Source: Parastagonospora avenae f. sp. tritici 18332-5
Lineage: Eukaryota; Ascomycota; Dothideomycetes; Pleosporales; Phaeosphaeriaceae
Assembly (NCBI GenBank): GCA_022559985.1
Contig: JAFJTR010000023.1
Span: 248,001 to 312,000, forward strand
Length of the DNA stretch: 64,000 nt
Reading direction: 5' to 3'
Shown here: piece after piece, positions 36,179 to 48,900 of the stretch
How the letters are laid out: each line of letters opens with the position of its first letter
How positions within the stretch are numbered: position 1 is the first letter of the stretch
Notes under the pieces: model-generated
Told to the model about the DNA's origin: nothing
Databases searched by the model: none
Seen by the model: the letters and a program-made list of their open reading frames with translations, nothing else
Made by a program: the position numbers and the translations under genes

Positions 36179-37121
36179 CTAGCAGCAGCCGCCTCCAGAT
36201 CCGCTCTGCACACCCTGTCCTTGCCCGATAGGGACGGTTGGCTTGGTGTTGGCGGTTGTGGTGCCCATGCGCTCCTTGATTTGGCGGGCCATGGTCAAGA
36301 AAGCTTGCTCTACATTGGTGGCGCTCTTCGCGGAGGTCTCGAGGAAGGGGATGCCGAGGCTGTCTGCGAACTCCTGTTGTGTTTGTTAGACATCTGCAGG
36401 AGCCTGTGAAGTGATTAGCCATACCTTTGCTACGGTGTACTCGACCACCTTCTTGTCTGCCATATCGGACTTGTTGCCCACCAACAGCTTGTTGACGCCC
36501 TCGGTGGCGTATCGGTCAATTTCCTGCAGCCACTGCTTCACGTTGTTGAACGAGTCCATGTCGGTGACATCATAGACGACGCAGATGCCGTGAGCACCGC
36601 GGTAGTACGAGGATGTGATGGTTCGGAAGCGCTCTTGACCAGCGGTATCCCACTATGGCTAGTGTCAGCACCTGTCGCAGAAATTCATTGCAGCGTCTAA
36701 GACATACAATCTGTAGCTTCACCGTCTTGCCATCGAGTTCGATGGTTCGGATTTTCTAGCTTGGGTTAGCCTGTCGCTGAGCACGGCTAGGAGGCTGCCG
36801 GTGCACGCACGAAGTCGACACCGATGGTCGAGATGTAGCTCTCTGTGTATGTGTCGTCGGCGAAACGAAGCAGCAGGCAGGACTTTCCGACACCAGAGTC
36901 ACCGATGAGCAGAAGCTTGAAGAGGTAGTCGTATCTGTCGTGAGAGAGCGGTCAGCGGGTGCCTACGGCGAGGGCCTTGAGGCCACGGGGGTATGGGAGA
37001 TCGTTTAAATGACTCTACAAGCACTCAAATTAGCACATCTTCAGCCATATATGCGATGTCATCGCTCTCCGGCTTGTGGCGGTGGGCGTCGCGCAGAGGT
37101 TACGTACTACTCGGGATTCAT
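36179..37121 (-). CDS. YPT1: Rab1-type small GTPase Ypt1
   Basis: Exons 37121-37111, 36934-36811, 36755-36708, 36652-36425 and 36373-36179 give 201 residues. Ypt1 controls ER-to-Golgi transport and autophagosome formation. All GTP-binding motifs are present: GDSGVGKS (P-loop), STIGVDFKIRTIEL (switch I/effector), WDTAGQERFRT (switch II), NKSD and ETSAK. The C-terminus GGGCC is a double-geranylgeranylation site. The first exon is only 11 bases (MNPE, split). The donor must be the GTAGTA just before an apparent in-frame TAG, because that alone restores MNPEYDYLFKLLLIG. The first intron is 176 bases, against about 51-55 for the others. The gene ends in TAG. Confidence 0.97.
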
Positions 37122-37735
37122 GTTGGCGGTCGAGAACGGGGTGTGATAAAGGTGGAGCTGTTGAATGTGTTGCTAGGTGATACCTGGGGGTATAAGTTGA
37201 GGGTATCGCGGGGTGCTGGGGTGGAGGGTGTTAAGTACAAAGGTCGATGGTTGTCCCTGGAGTGCTTCTGCGCAACATTGCTTGGCGGCCCCGATTGAGG
37301 GTCACAAGTCGCCCGTTGGTCCCGTTGCGCTCAACGAACATCACATTCACTACCGTCGTCTGCTGCCTAGCTCACTCTGGCAAGGCGGTGTACATGTCTT
37401 CTGACGTATGCGTTCCACATCTTCCGCTATCCATCATCCCCAATAGTGCCCCAACTTGCACTGCAGGCAAGAGGGAGCATACCTGCACGTGATGTCAAAG
37501 CGTTGGGCAGGCCGCGGGCAACATCTATGAGTGCTTGGCCCACCACGTCATTCAAGTTTCTTCGGCAACGATTCATATGACAGCTTTGTTGGAATGGAGA
37601 GTTTTGATTTATTTTCAAGCAAGACGCGCTTGTCATACGCCGTTCTCCTTGTCGCTAGCCTGCCGTCCGACCCAAAGAACCCGTAAATCATTTGCCCAGG
37701 TATCATACAGACATGTTCACAAACACTGCTCGAAT

Positions 37736-38886
37736 TTACATAATCTTGCCAAACGCGGGGATCAGCGTCTGCGCAAGCCAGAAGGAGAAGACAAGCTTGG
37801 GCCCAGTCATGAGCAGCTTGGGTGTAAGTCCCTTGAAGAAGGAAGTGAATCCCTCGTTCTTCATCATCTTGGACACGATCTTGAAACCGCTTTCGGGGTT
37901 CTCGAAGTTCCTGTTTTGGATTCGGGTCTTGATGACGTCGAGGGGAGCAGAGACAAGAAGCGAGGCGCTGGCACCGGCAATCGAAGCGACAAAATTCTGC
38001 GACCACGAAGCGGTGTTGTAGTCGCTGAGTTTGTAGAGGTACTCCTTGGCCGCGGCGGATCCACCAAATAACTATTCGATCGTTAGATGGAAAGCAGTCA
38101 GTAAACCTCTGGAAAACTTACGGCGAACGATCCAGGTGCGTTACGTGCGGCAGTCCAGCCCCACCCTCGGTACAGTCCAAAGCCTTCGTCAGCAATGATC
38201 CTCATCAGCCCACGACCGCGGAAGGCCTCTGGGTTGGTTTGACGCTTGATCTTGAGCACATCGAGAGGCAGCAGCACGATTTCACCGATGCCAATTATGG
38301 AACCGGCAGTCGCGTGCATAATTGCCTTGCCATTGCCCTTGCCGAATGTGCGGTCGAAGCTCCCGCCGTGGTGTTGCGCCAGGTAGTCCCTGACGAAGGG
38401 CTGTCCACCGTACTTGTATACACGTTGGAGGATCTAGCACTGTCAGTGGCATGTTCCCTCTCAGTGTAGTGTGCACAAACTTTGTAGGCCGCAGCGTATC
38501 CGAGACCGGGGAAGAGCGAGAGGAATCGGCCAGGGACCGAGGCCCCAGCGGCGTCTCTGAAGACGACTTTGTTGAGGTGCGATGCGGACTCGATCTGGGT
38601 GAACGGTCAGGATTGAGACTTCTGTCTAGATACGGTGGCCGTGTACCTTGCCCACATTGCTCATCAACCGTTTTGCCGTGGTGTCAACGGGATGGAAGAC
38701 CATGAGCTCTGCAATTCCCGCACATCCTTCACCTGTTAGCTATTTCCCTTCCAGATCATGTGATTCCGTACCTGCGCCCAGTACTCTGGCTGTGTTTGAC
38801 TCCCTCTTATAGACCTTGGCCGACGAATTGGTGCCAGCAGCAGCTTGCGCAATCTTTGCTGCGGCTTCCGAAGGTGATGGCGTCAT
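37736..38886 (-). CDS. GGC1: Mitochondrial GTP/GDP-type carrier (Ggc1)
   Basis: Exons 38886-38772, 38732-38647, 38594-38481, 38433-38122 and 38071-37736 give 320 residues. In yeast Ggc1 imports GTP and exports GDP across the inner mitochondrial membrane and affects mitochondrial iron balance. Carrier motifs are FHPVDTTAKR, LLPLDVLKIKRQTNPEAFRGRG and SAPLDVIKTRIQNR. Ggc1-specific blocks are FPGLGYAAAYKILQRVYKYGGQPF, GWGWTAARNAPGSFALFGG and FFKGLTPKLLMTGPKLVFSF. An Ala/Ser-rich N-terminal extension of about 35 residues precedes the first helix. The first intron is short (39 bases), but its borders give the expected GEGCAGIAELMVFHP. The gene is on the same strand as YPT1, about 615 bases away. 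Confidence 0.93.
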
Positions 38887-40915
38887 TATGGGCGACTGTT
38901 CAGAAGAAACAAATTACAAGATATACGATTGAACAGCGAAGAAGTACAGCGCAGAGAACTTTGGGGTATCGACGAGCGGCAAAAACGAGCTGGAGATCGC
39001 TTGTCACTGCGGGTGTCAAAAAAAGTTACCCATGGAGCTGGGGCCGCCGAGCTCGGAACCTCGACGCTAAGCATGGGCAAGGCGCATTTCTTGCGGCTTG
39101 CCCACATGAGGCCTCAATCCAACCCAACACCACGCGACTACCCGACCGCGATACTGACCTCAGACGAATCAACAGTTGGAAGATCAAAAAGCAGCACTGT
39201 TGAATTCGTCTTACATGTCTTACTGTCGCGGCCTCATATACCGTTGACCCTTTGCGAATTGACTGAACCCCCCACGTGCTTCACAATAATGCATCTGGGC
39301 AGACAATTATCGGTAACAATGGAAGGACCTTCAGCCATCAAAGCTCTGCAGTGCCACTGGAAGCATTCACCTGGAGTGTCGGAGGATGCTTGTTTCTTCA
39401 ACGACTATAACAGATAGCCAACGTGCAGCAATCGCAGTCGTTCTCTAGCGATGCAGAGCATCCGAATACCTGGGCGTTCAGTCAGTTCTACACGACTCAA
39501 ACTGTGAGATAACTGCTAGCATACCTATGCCCAGCCCTTCGTATTTCAGATTGCAGTGCAGACCTGGAGCGCGAATTTTCTACCCAGAACAGGTCAGCAC
39601 ATCTGGTCAACAAAATACCGCAGAGTTCTGTGCTGCACAGTTGAAGCAGAACGCGGCCTGACCAGTGCCAGTTCCAGGCCAGGATCCCACGATTAGACCA
39701 GATCGCCCAATGTGCAATCTTCCTGTAGCAATTTTTTCATTGTCACCGTCATCTTCGGATCAGCTTTCGGATAGGTACACATTCACACCGACCGATATCT
39801 TGGCACATTCCTCTTTACCTTAGAATTTTAGGACATTCTATCGTGCCGGAGTGCAACTACAGGCGGTCGCTATGACGGCGACTCCAGAAACCACCGGCCG
39901 CTCTGAACTCGTTGCTTTTCCGCGGACGTGCCTCCGACCACCCGCTCACATCATGGATGTCAACATTCCCGTCCAGATCCAGGTTTTCCCCAGAACATCT
40001 ATGATAAAGCGTACCAGTTCAGCGTTTGGTACGAAAGACGACTATGACCGGTCACATTCGGCCGTGGAAAAGGGTGTCGTCGCTATTCCATTGGAACTCA
40101 AGGTGATATTGCCAAGAAATTCTGTCGATCACACCCTCCGGAACCCTGCTTTGCCGACCCACAAACCTCGATATCGTGCGGCCGTAAATCATGACACAAC
40201 CAAGGCCCAAACAATTGTCTCTGTCCTGTCATTAAATCGCTCTCTGTCACACTAATAAGATGGTGTACCACCTCCACACTGCAACGCTACACTGCAGTTC
40301 ACGGCGTACCTGCATCTTGTCTCCTGGCGTCATGTAAATAAGACCTCTGGTTTGGTTCCGCTTGTCCAGAAGGACGACGGAACATCAGCTTAAGCGAAGC
40401 TGTACCTGCTTCTCAAAGTCAAGCGTCGACGATCGCGGCGCCAACCGCATCTGACTTTGACAAATTGTGGAGCCGTCGGATTTTCGATGAACCTCCGCAA
40501 TGCAGCAGTGATCTGACGATTTCGATAAAAGCATTCATAGCAAGGATTCCGAACACTTGGAGTAGGCACGATGATCTACGATTGGATCGTCTTGGCCAAA
40601 TGTGTCGTCCTGTGTAGTTCGAAACTCTGCGATAGTAGCGTCTCTCTCGGGTAGATCTCTTGCCCCATCATGAATAGCCTGCGCTCACTAAACACGTTGC
40701 GAAGAGCAGCACACTGAAAGGAAAGTGGCAGCCGGTGAACTCAAAATCGATACCCACAGGAGCTGCACTCCGGAGAGCCGCTTGACGTAGGATAGGGTAG
40801 TCTTGCTATATTGACGAGTAGTCACCCACTTTCTCCCGTCAGATGTCCAGCTCCCTACACTCCTTGTCCTTCTGGTATCCACACTCCTTTCCAGACCTCC
40901 CATCAATCGCTCGCT
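38887..40915. other. Intergenic, no supported gene
   Basis: The largest open stretch (39851-40255, plus strand, 134 codons) has no domain, signal peptide or repeat and is not called. The last 100 bases before 40916 are CT-rich (ccagctccctacactcc-like), consistent with a fungal promoter and leader for the 7TM-RGS gene. Confidence 0.4.
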
Positions 40916-42771
40916 ATGGACATGTCGGCTTTAACCATCTACAACTTCCCGCCACAACCTCCTAGGTTCGACGGCGTGGGAATTTTCTACGTTACGTTTT
41001 GCGCAGTATGGACTGTCATCATTGTAGTAGGAATGGTATTCTGCTGGGTGAACCGACAGCTACCTGTCCTAAAGGTTCGGGGCCTAGTGTTGTCGTTTGC
41101 GTCTGTCATCTTCCTACATCTCTACTGGATCCTGGCCCAAATTGTATACCCCGTAGGAGCGACAATGCCAGTACTTGTTGCATACGACATCCAGTACTTC
41201 GTCATGGGCATCTGGTTCCCTCTTGGTATTGCACTGTTCCACGCCGCGAACCTCCGGTTACTGCACGTTGCGGAACTGCAAAAGCGATTTACTCGTCCGG
41301 CTTTGATCAGGAAAGGAGGATACAACGGTGCGAATTCTTCGTGGGTGTGCAGGATTCGGAGCCTGAAGTATGATACCAAGGTCATGGTTTTCATCAGCGT
41401 TGGGATGGTGATCCAGGTATGCAGCTTGACTTGGGTGGTCACCGGCTTGGCTAACATTCGAAGGCACTTCTCACCGTATGCATGTGGGTAGTTTGCAGGA
41501 AGTACCATCCCTCTTTTGGTATCCGTGGCACCGAGATCCGTGGAGATACCCTCCCAGAGCAGCTCAAGGATCTCGGTATTGGATGGGAGTGGTGGCCTAG
41601 TGTCGTTTGGCAATTCGTATGGACTTGGGGTGTTGCTCCTTCGTTGATCTGGAGAGCTTGGAACATCCGTGACACCATGGGATGGCGAACACAAACCATC
41701 GGTGCTTGTCTATCTGGGTACGTTCAACTCCTTTACCAAAGGCGACCTGCTGACAATTGTATTCTTTAGTCTTCACGCCACTCCCATGTTTCTGATCACG
41801 TCGTATTCTCGAGCATTCGAGAAGGTCAATGTTTACTTCCCTCCTAGCCAATGGTATGTTAACTGCATCAAACATAAAACAGGTTGCTAAAGTCTTCTAG
41901 GATTCAGCTCCATACCATGGTCCTCGAGGGCTTCCTTGTCTTCGTGCCAGCATACCAAGTCATCAAACTATGGCAGACGAATCGCAAAGTCATATACTCA
42001 AACGACAAATGGGAAATATCATCCGAAGCAACAACCATCCAGATCCATCGTATCCAAGGAGGACCCAAAGGATCGACATTCGAACTCGTGGAGAAAGACC
42101 AGATCCTCCGGTATGCTAGCAACGGCTACAACGGCGACCGCCTGCTCACCATGACGGCACTCAATCGCGTCCTCAACGAACATCCAGAGCCCCTGCAAGA
42201 ATTCTCGGCGTATAATGACTTTTCGGGAGAGAATATTGCTTTCCTCACACGCGTGGCGAAGTGGAAAGTCACTTGGTCCCGCGACCTTTCGCTAGACCAA
42301 GAACAACGCGTCGAAATGTACAACGCCGCTCTGAAGATCTACATCGACTTCATCAGCCCCCGCGACGCTGAGTTCCCACTCAATCTTGCTTCTGCACAAC
42401 TCAAAGACCTCGAGGCCGTCTTCGAAGCTTCTGCCCGTCAAGTCTGCGGCGAGGCTCGCGTCGATTCCACGCTGCCTTTTGCGTTTGAGATGCCGTTTAC
42501 CTTTGACGTCCCCGTCTCGAGGAAGAACGACGACGAGGAAGCGATACTCGAGTCCAGATATGCGGGCGACATTTCACAGCAGTTTGGCGTGAACGTTTTT
42601 GATCAGGCGGTAAATCACGTCAAGAATCTTGTCCTGACGAACACCTGGCCGAAGTTTGTCAAAGAGATTCGGAGACGCAGGAGTATTGATTCGGATCGGA
42701 GTGGATTGACGGACAGCAGTGCTGAGACGGCAGTAAGTCGCGTCACGAGGTTTGTCAAGTCCTTAACATGA
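40916..42771 (+). CDS. Seven-transmembrane protein with C-terminal RGS-like domain (GprK class)
   Basis: Exons 40916-41416, 41464-41717, 41770-41853 and 41901-42771 give 569 residues. Seven hydrophobic segments can be counted: IFYVTFCAVWTVIIVVGMVF, then VLSFASVIFLHLYWILAQIV, YFVMGIWFPLGIALFHAA, VMVFISVGMVIQALLTVCMW, VVWQFVWTWGVAPSLIW, ACLSGLHATPMFLITSY and MVLEGFLVFVPAYQVIKLW. After a linker, a helical RGS-type box begins near residue 330 (LNEHPEPLQEFSAYNDFSGENIAFLTRVAKWK) and ends near VNHVKNLVLTNTWPKFVKE. Fungal class VI receptors pair a GPCR-like core with a domain that speeds GTP hydrolysis by G-alpha. Ligand and G-protein partner are unknown. The start is the Met nearest the first membrane segment; an in-frame Met at 40811 would add 35 residues. 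Confidence 0.8.
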
Positions 42772-42823
42772 TCTCGATATATGTGTTACTTCTGCATGAA
42801 ATATACATCTACCCCATCCATCC

Positions 42824-43788
42824 CTACGCATCAGGATTATAATACTTCCTCCAATCATGCTCCTCCTTGAATCCCAACACCTCCCTAATCTTCCGATTAC
42901 TCAGCGGCGCCTCCCACTCTCCCATCTCCCTTGTAACGGGACTATTCGGCGCAAACTGCTCCAGGAACTGCTTTGTTGGGAACGTCGCGGTGATGCTGTC
43001 GTTGGTCGCGTTGAAAACTTGGAATCCCAACCCGTCTTTTTGCACGCATAGGTCGCATATCTGCCCCAGGTCCCGCGCGTCGATATAACTCCACGCGTTC
43101 CGCTTGCGCATCGCGGGATTCTTGATATACGCCGGGAAATCTCTTTCGTACTCGTGCGGCTCGACCACATTCCCGATTCTGAGGGCGTAGATATCTGCGT
43201 CAAAGCGCCGCGCGAAACCGCGGGCTACTCTTTCGCCGCACAGTTTGGAAATCGCATACGTGTCCATGGGATTCACGTCGTGGGTTTCGTCGAGCGGGAA
43301 GGACGTGTAGTCGAGGTCGCCCTGGCCGAAACAGACTTCGTAGGTAGTTTCGGAGGAAGCGATTATGATCTTGCGCACACCGAGTTTGCAGGCGGCTTCG
43401 ATGACGTTGTACGTGCTTGTTGTGTTACCTCTGTAGCATTCGTTGTCCTGGACAGTTAGTTGGATGGTGGGGGAAAGGGGATGGCAGACGCAACTGGGAC
43501 GAGCATGTTGCGCGCATAGGCGGCGAAATGGATGACCGCATCAGGAGGACTCGCATTATTCGGACCTTCGTAGTCTTTGAAGCCGTAGTGAGATGTCAAG
43601 GCATTGAACACTTGGCCACTGTCTGTCAGGTCTGCCTTGAGAGTGAAGACGCCGGCACTGGGGTCGGGAAAGTCGGTGAGGTCGACGTTGAGGACTTGAT
43701 AGCCTTGCTTGAGGAGGTGCGGAATGACATGTCGTCCCGCTTTGCCTGAGCCGCCGGTGAAGACGATGCGTTTTCCTGTGCCTGCCAT
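42824..43788 (-). CDS. NAD-dependent epimerase/dehydratase (extended SDR)
   Basis: Exons 43788-43495 and 43447-42824, with a 47-base intron (GTTGCG...TCCAG), give 305 residues. A Rossmann fold opens the protein (KRIVFTGGSGKAGRHVIPHLL). An acidic residue after the second strand (NVDLTDF) favours NAD. Later come AVIHFAAYAR, the active-site Ser region KIIIASSETTYEV, the YAISK catalytic Tyr/Lys pair, and RIGNVVEPHEY. The family includes sugar-nucleotide epimerases and uronate dehydrogenases; the substrate cannot be told. The gene overlaps no neighbour and lies 52 bases beyond the stop of the convergent 7TM-RGS gene. It is divergent from the gene at 44197. Confidence 0.85.
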
Positions 43789-44196
43789 TGTGGTGGTGTG
43801 TATAGTCGTTGGTCAATTGCTGGGAATGGGGGAGTATGGCGGGGTTGGAGGAGAAGTAAAGGTAGAGGGTAAAGTTAGTCCGGGGATTTGGGAGTTTGTA
43901 TGAGAAGATGTGTAGTATTCGAGCATGTCATCATGGATATCTTTTACATGGGTGTAATTATCCCACCGGGCCATTGATGTCCCACGCGGTATCGCGCATC
44001 GGTAGGTAGCACCATCGCTGAACGGGATGGAATGTTCGCCATGCGGGACCACGCTACGTCACGAACTACACCCCAGTCCCTCACTAGCTCCGTCCCGATT
44101 CTTCTCCGGGGTCGGCTAGCCCACCTCTCCACCAAATTGCCAGCAGCTAGCAAACCTATTCGCATTCTCTATGGTTGCATATCTCTACCCGTACAG
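43789..44196. promoter_or_regulatory. Divergent promoter interval
   Basis: This gap of about 400 bases lies between the start codons of the epimerase/dehydratase (-) and the mitochondrial-type protein (+). No specific operator or TATA box was recognised. Confidence 0.35.
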
Positions 44197-45104
44197 ATGA
44201 CCACCGGTCTTATGCGGCGGTTTTCCACCTCTGCACGCACGCAATTCTCTCCACATGCAGCGCGAGCACTCGCGGCGCCCCGGCTACTTGGACTGAGGCA
44301 GTATCAGAGGAATATCACGGATGTAAGGCCACGGCAGGCGTCGGTGTCGAGGAATTGGTTTACGAGCTCGTCGCCGTGTAGAGGGCCGGAGCTGGATGAG
44401 GAGGAGAAAAAGCGCCTGGCGGAGCGCAATTTGAAGCTTGGGAACAGTATGCGAACTATTCATAGTAGAGTGGAAGGTCATTTGCTGACGTTCTGAAAGC
44501 TATCCGAATCCTACACGAACGCCTTCCTACGCTCCTGGTATCACCACTCCCGCAAGATGTCCTCTCGCCACATATCAGCCTCCACCTGTTTCCCTCCACG
44601 CACCCGCACTTGCCCAACGTGAGCGGCAAGATCGCATACACCGCCGCGCTATGGACGGCTCCAGTCGCATGGGGTAGAGTACCTGTCATTGGCAACGTGA
44701 AGCTCAAGATCCTGTCTGAGCGCATGATCAAGAATGGCGGCGCATCCACTCCGGCGCATCTACGAGACGAAAAGCTGATTGTCAAATGGCAGACGTGCGG
44801 CAAATCAGAGAAGAACGGACAAGTCAGCGATGTAGTGGAGAAGATCACGAGCATTGTGGGAGGCTCAGGACGCACCAAGGAGGAATTCACTGGCCTGTTC
44901 ATGTTCGAGTTCGACGAGGAAGGGCGCATCATCAACCACACCATCGAACACACAGACGAGGGACGCCACTGGGAGAAAACTGCAAAGGTCATCAGCGTCA
45001 CGGACTGGCTGCTTGGGCGGGCGTGGGGCCGGCGCGACGAAGGCAGTCCCAGTTTGGCCTTTGCGCCATGCAGGTCGTTCAAGAACCGCGACCAGCGACG
45101 CTGA
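44197..45104 (+). CDS. Conserved fungal protein, probable mitochondrial targeting
   Basis: Exons 44197-44446 and 44500-45104, joined by a 53-base intron (GTATGC...GAAAG), give 284 residues. The N-terminus (MTTGLMRRFSTSARTQF...ARALAAPRLLGLRQYQRN) is Arg/Ser/Ala-rich without acids, as in mitochondrial presequences. The body contains LPTLLVSPLPQDVLSPHISLHLFPSTHP and GKIAYTAALWTAPVAWGRVPVIGNVKLKILSER. It ends with a beta-rich region (TGLFMFEFDEEGRIINHTIEHTD) reminiscent of SnoaL/NTF2-like folds. I recall ascomycete homologues but no firm function. An in-frame Met at 44032 would add 55 residues; 44197 is preferred for its presequence character. Confidence 0.7.
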
Positions 45105-45942
45105 GACCCAGAATTGTCGTTGTCTCTCCTCTCATCACGTCCTTAGACATTCGCGATCGATATTTCGGCCCAAATTGCTGTACACGTCTGTCGTGCCACT
45201 TGCGCAGCCCAAGTGGCGAGCCGCCTGGAGCTTGTTCTGGCCCCACTGTACAAAACTATGTAACCACGAAGTCATGATGTTTCTGTAGCATAGCAAATGA
45301 TATGAGGACACTCTCAATGCGGAAGCTGCAAGGCTGTGCGACGCTTCTATGGCTGTTCGTCTGCATAGACGGAGTCCACGGCGTCGTACATGGCCGAATT
45401 GGCTGCCCTTGACTGAATGCGTTGTCGAACATGATGGAACGACTTGGAGCGGGGACGCGTCAGGCCAATGCAGGCCGGTCATGTGCAGACGAGTGAGTGG
45501 ACCGTCAGGCGTGCGCGCGGGACCGAGTGCATCGAGACGGCAAACCAACGTGTCGATTCGTGTAACACGGCTGACAGCTGCTGTACGCCTGTCCATGGGC
45601 CTCCTAGTGCGCCAAGCAGCGAAACACGACGAGGATCCATGGATGTTGCTCCGGGACGGTCTCACTACCGCGGCGCATCGTCTCCATCACAATCACAATC
45701 CCCATCCTCTCCGCCTGGAGCTGCGGCTATTCCCTCCTGTTGTCGAGTCCCATCGTAGTCGTTCGTGTCCGTCTGCCGCCGCAGCCAGCCTCCCGACTTT
45801 CCTTCGCCTGTCGCTGGGGACACGCAGCTTCCCCGCGCTACCACTATTGTTATTGCCTATTACACGACAGCTTGGAGCTTCAGCCTCGTTGCAGGCTTCC
45901 CCCATCACCACCACGCGCCCGCTTATCTGAAGTGCCACAGCC
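45105..45942. other. Intergenic region upstream of EDE1
   Basis: Several long overlapping open stretches occur on both strands, but none shows a family feature. They reflect GC-rich composition. The part nearest 45943 is Cys/Pro-codon rich and pyrimidine-rich, as in a 5' leader. Confidence 0.4.
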
Positions 45943-48900
45943 ATGGCGGACCTCGCGGCCAGCGGCGAATTGAGTATGTTGCATACATTGACGTGGTTTG
46001 TTGACGGCACAGCTAAACATGCGCAGACCAGCCCATCCTCAACCTCACGCCCGATGAGAAGCGCATCTTCCAGTTCCTCTTCCAGCAGGCCGACACAGAG
46101 AAGCTTGGCGTAATCACAGGCGAGATCGCCGTCAAGTTCTTCGAGCGCACCAAGCTTGCGCCGGCGGTGCTGGGCGAGATATGGCAGATTGCAGACACGG
46201 AGAACCGCGGTCTGTTGACCATGGCCGGCTTCTGCCAGGTCCTGCGTCTCATCGGGCACTACCAGGCCGGCCGGGATCCCGCGCCCGAGCTTGCTTTTAG
46301 ACGTATGTATCGCTGAAGTTGTTGTTACGATATGCGCTGACAGGTGCTAGCTGCGCCGCTGCCCAAGTTCGAGGGCCTCAACATACCCGCCGCCCCGTCG
46401 GCAGCCCCCAGCTTCTCTCCACAGGCGACGGGCTCAATACAGCCTCAGATGAGCGGCAATGGCCCTATCCGCGTCCCTCCGCTGGTGCCCGCCAAAGCTG
46501 CCGAGTACGCAGGCCTGTTTGAGAAGTCAGGGGCTGTCAATGGCGTCCTGTCTGGCGAGAATGCAAAGGAGATATTCGAGAAGGCGCGGTTACCAAACGA
46601 AGTCCTCGGGCGCATCTGGAACCTATCAGACACAGAGCAGCGAGGAGCGCTAAACGTCACAGAGTTCATCATTGCCATGCATCTGCTGGCATCTTACAGA
46701 ACAGGCAATATGAAGGCGCTACCGAATGCGCTGCCACCGGGCCTGCACGAGGCAGCATCGCGGAGAGGCCAGCTTCCTCCACCCCCGGGCCGTCCTGATC
46801 AGTCCACCATCCCTCGTCAATTCAGCGGCCAGAATGCTCCAAGACAAGGGAGCCCGCTTGCAAGACCTCCCTTTGGCGCACCACCTCCAGCAGCACAGCC
46901 TACCGGCAATGACTGGCTGATCAGCCCGCAAGAGAAGTCCTCGTATGATAATCTGTTCAAGGGTGTGGACACATCGGGCCGTGGATTCATTACTGGAGAA
47001 CAGGCAGTGCGCTTCTTCAGCGACTCGGGGCTACCAGAGGATGTTTTGGCTGGGATCTGGGATCTTGCGGACATCAACTCAGAAGGACAATTGTCGAGAG
47101 ATGAATTCGCCGTGGCCATGTACCTGATTCGGCAGCAACGGAAGGGTGATGCACTTCCTACAACACTGCCGCCGAGTCTGATCCCGCCGTCCCTGCGTAC
47201 CGCTGCCAACCAGGCTGTACCCGTCCCAGCACAAGCCGCGCCGCCTGCTCCTCAGCCTAAATCCGCTGCCGATGACTTGTTTGGCTTGGATGCGTTCACC
47301 GCCCCTACAGCTGCTCCCGCGCAAGCCCCACAGTCCACGGGCGGCTCAGCGTCCTTCAGCCGCCCATTCGACAACGACCCGTTTGCGAGCAAGGCAGCAT
47401 CCCCTACTTCGCCTCATCCGTTCCAGCCCTCTCCACGAAACCCCGCTTCTACATTCAAGCCTTTCATGCCGAGCTCGTCGTTTGGCCAGACCCTCACATC
47501 GCATTCTACTGGTCAGTCCGGTACGTCTCAGAGCCGCGCTGCACCATCGGCCATGGACGACTTGCTCGGTGGAGAGACTGATGCAGAGATTAACAAGAAG
47601 CTGACACAAGACTCGACCGAATTGGCCAACATGTCAAATCAGATGACGACTCTGCGCACCCAGATGCAGGAAGTCTCGAACAAGAAGTCCACGACCGCAA
47701 GCGATCTCAACAGCGTCAACACCCAGAAGCGTGATCTCGAAATTCGCTTGACGCAATTCAAGAACCAGTACGAGCAGGAGGTCAAGGCAGTCAAGGAGCT
47801 GGAGGAGCGTCTGGCCTCCTCGCGCAACGAGACGCGCAAGCTACAGACAGACCTTGCCATTATCGAGGGCACTATTCAGGACCTTCAGAACCAGCATCGC
47901 CAGGTTGGTGGTGCGCTCGAGGCTGACCAGCGCGAGAACAGCAACCTCAAGGAGCGCATCCGTCAGATCAACCTCGAAATTGGACAGTTGCGACCCCAGT
48001 TGGACAAGATGAGGAACGAGGCGCGTCAACAGAAGGGCATGGTAGCGATCAACAAAAAGCAGCTCACTACTAATGAGGGAGAGCGCGAGAAGCTCAAAAG
48101 CGAGATGAACGAGCTCAGCAGGGCTCCAGAAGATGGTATCCGCAGCCCGCAAGCCCAGACGCCGAGTGTGGTCAGTCCCGCAGCATCTGTTACGAGCCAG
48201 AGCACCAACCCCTTCTTCCGCAAATCGCCCGCACCCGTCACGGAGAACACCATGTCACCTTCAGGCTTCGCACGAGATGGCCCCCACAAGGACTTTGACA
48301 GTGTGTTTGGCGCGTTCGGACCTCCTCAAAGCGCAGCACCATCCGTCTCTTTCCGTCCCGATTCTCAGAACCAGGGTGCGTTCTCTGCGCCATCTGGCCA
48401 GTCGGTCCGCTCTTCTGAGGGTCCTGATGTGCCCACTCCTTCCACCTCTCCACCTCTGTCTTCCTACCAGGAGTCGCCGCGTGGTGCAGAGCCTCCAGCC
48501 CCGCCAGAGTCTCGCCAATTCGCCTCAGCTTTCCTGCCACTCAGGGATTCTGTGCCTCGTTCCGAATCCTTCAGCTCCTCTGTGAAGGCTTCTGCGCCTG
48601 GCAGCCGGCATGGTGTACCAGGGACCGAGACACCCACGATCTCAAAGGCCTCCCCAGCCAGCACTCCTGTGGCAGAGAAGCCCAGCATCGAGCGAGCCGA
48701 TACCAGCCGCACAGAGACTGACAACTTCAATCCCTCTTTGTTCGACAGGACCTTTTCTACCGCGTCCCCTGTTGCCAGCGTCACCAGCGATGCTCAGCGT
48801 TCTACTAGACCCGAGGAGCGCAACTACCCCAGCTTCGGTCCGCCATCGCAGATTACGCAGGATCTTCCTGGAGCGTTTCCTCGCGACACTGCATCTCCTC

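Noticed and set aside
39851..40255. 134-codon open frame between GGC1 and the 7TM-RGS gene
   Set aside because: It has no recognisable domain, and its composition does not differ from flanking non-coding sequence.
48133..48585. Long open frames in other phases inside EDE1
   Set aside because: They overlap the clearly assigned Ede1 disordered region and are out-of-phase shadows.
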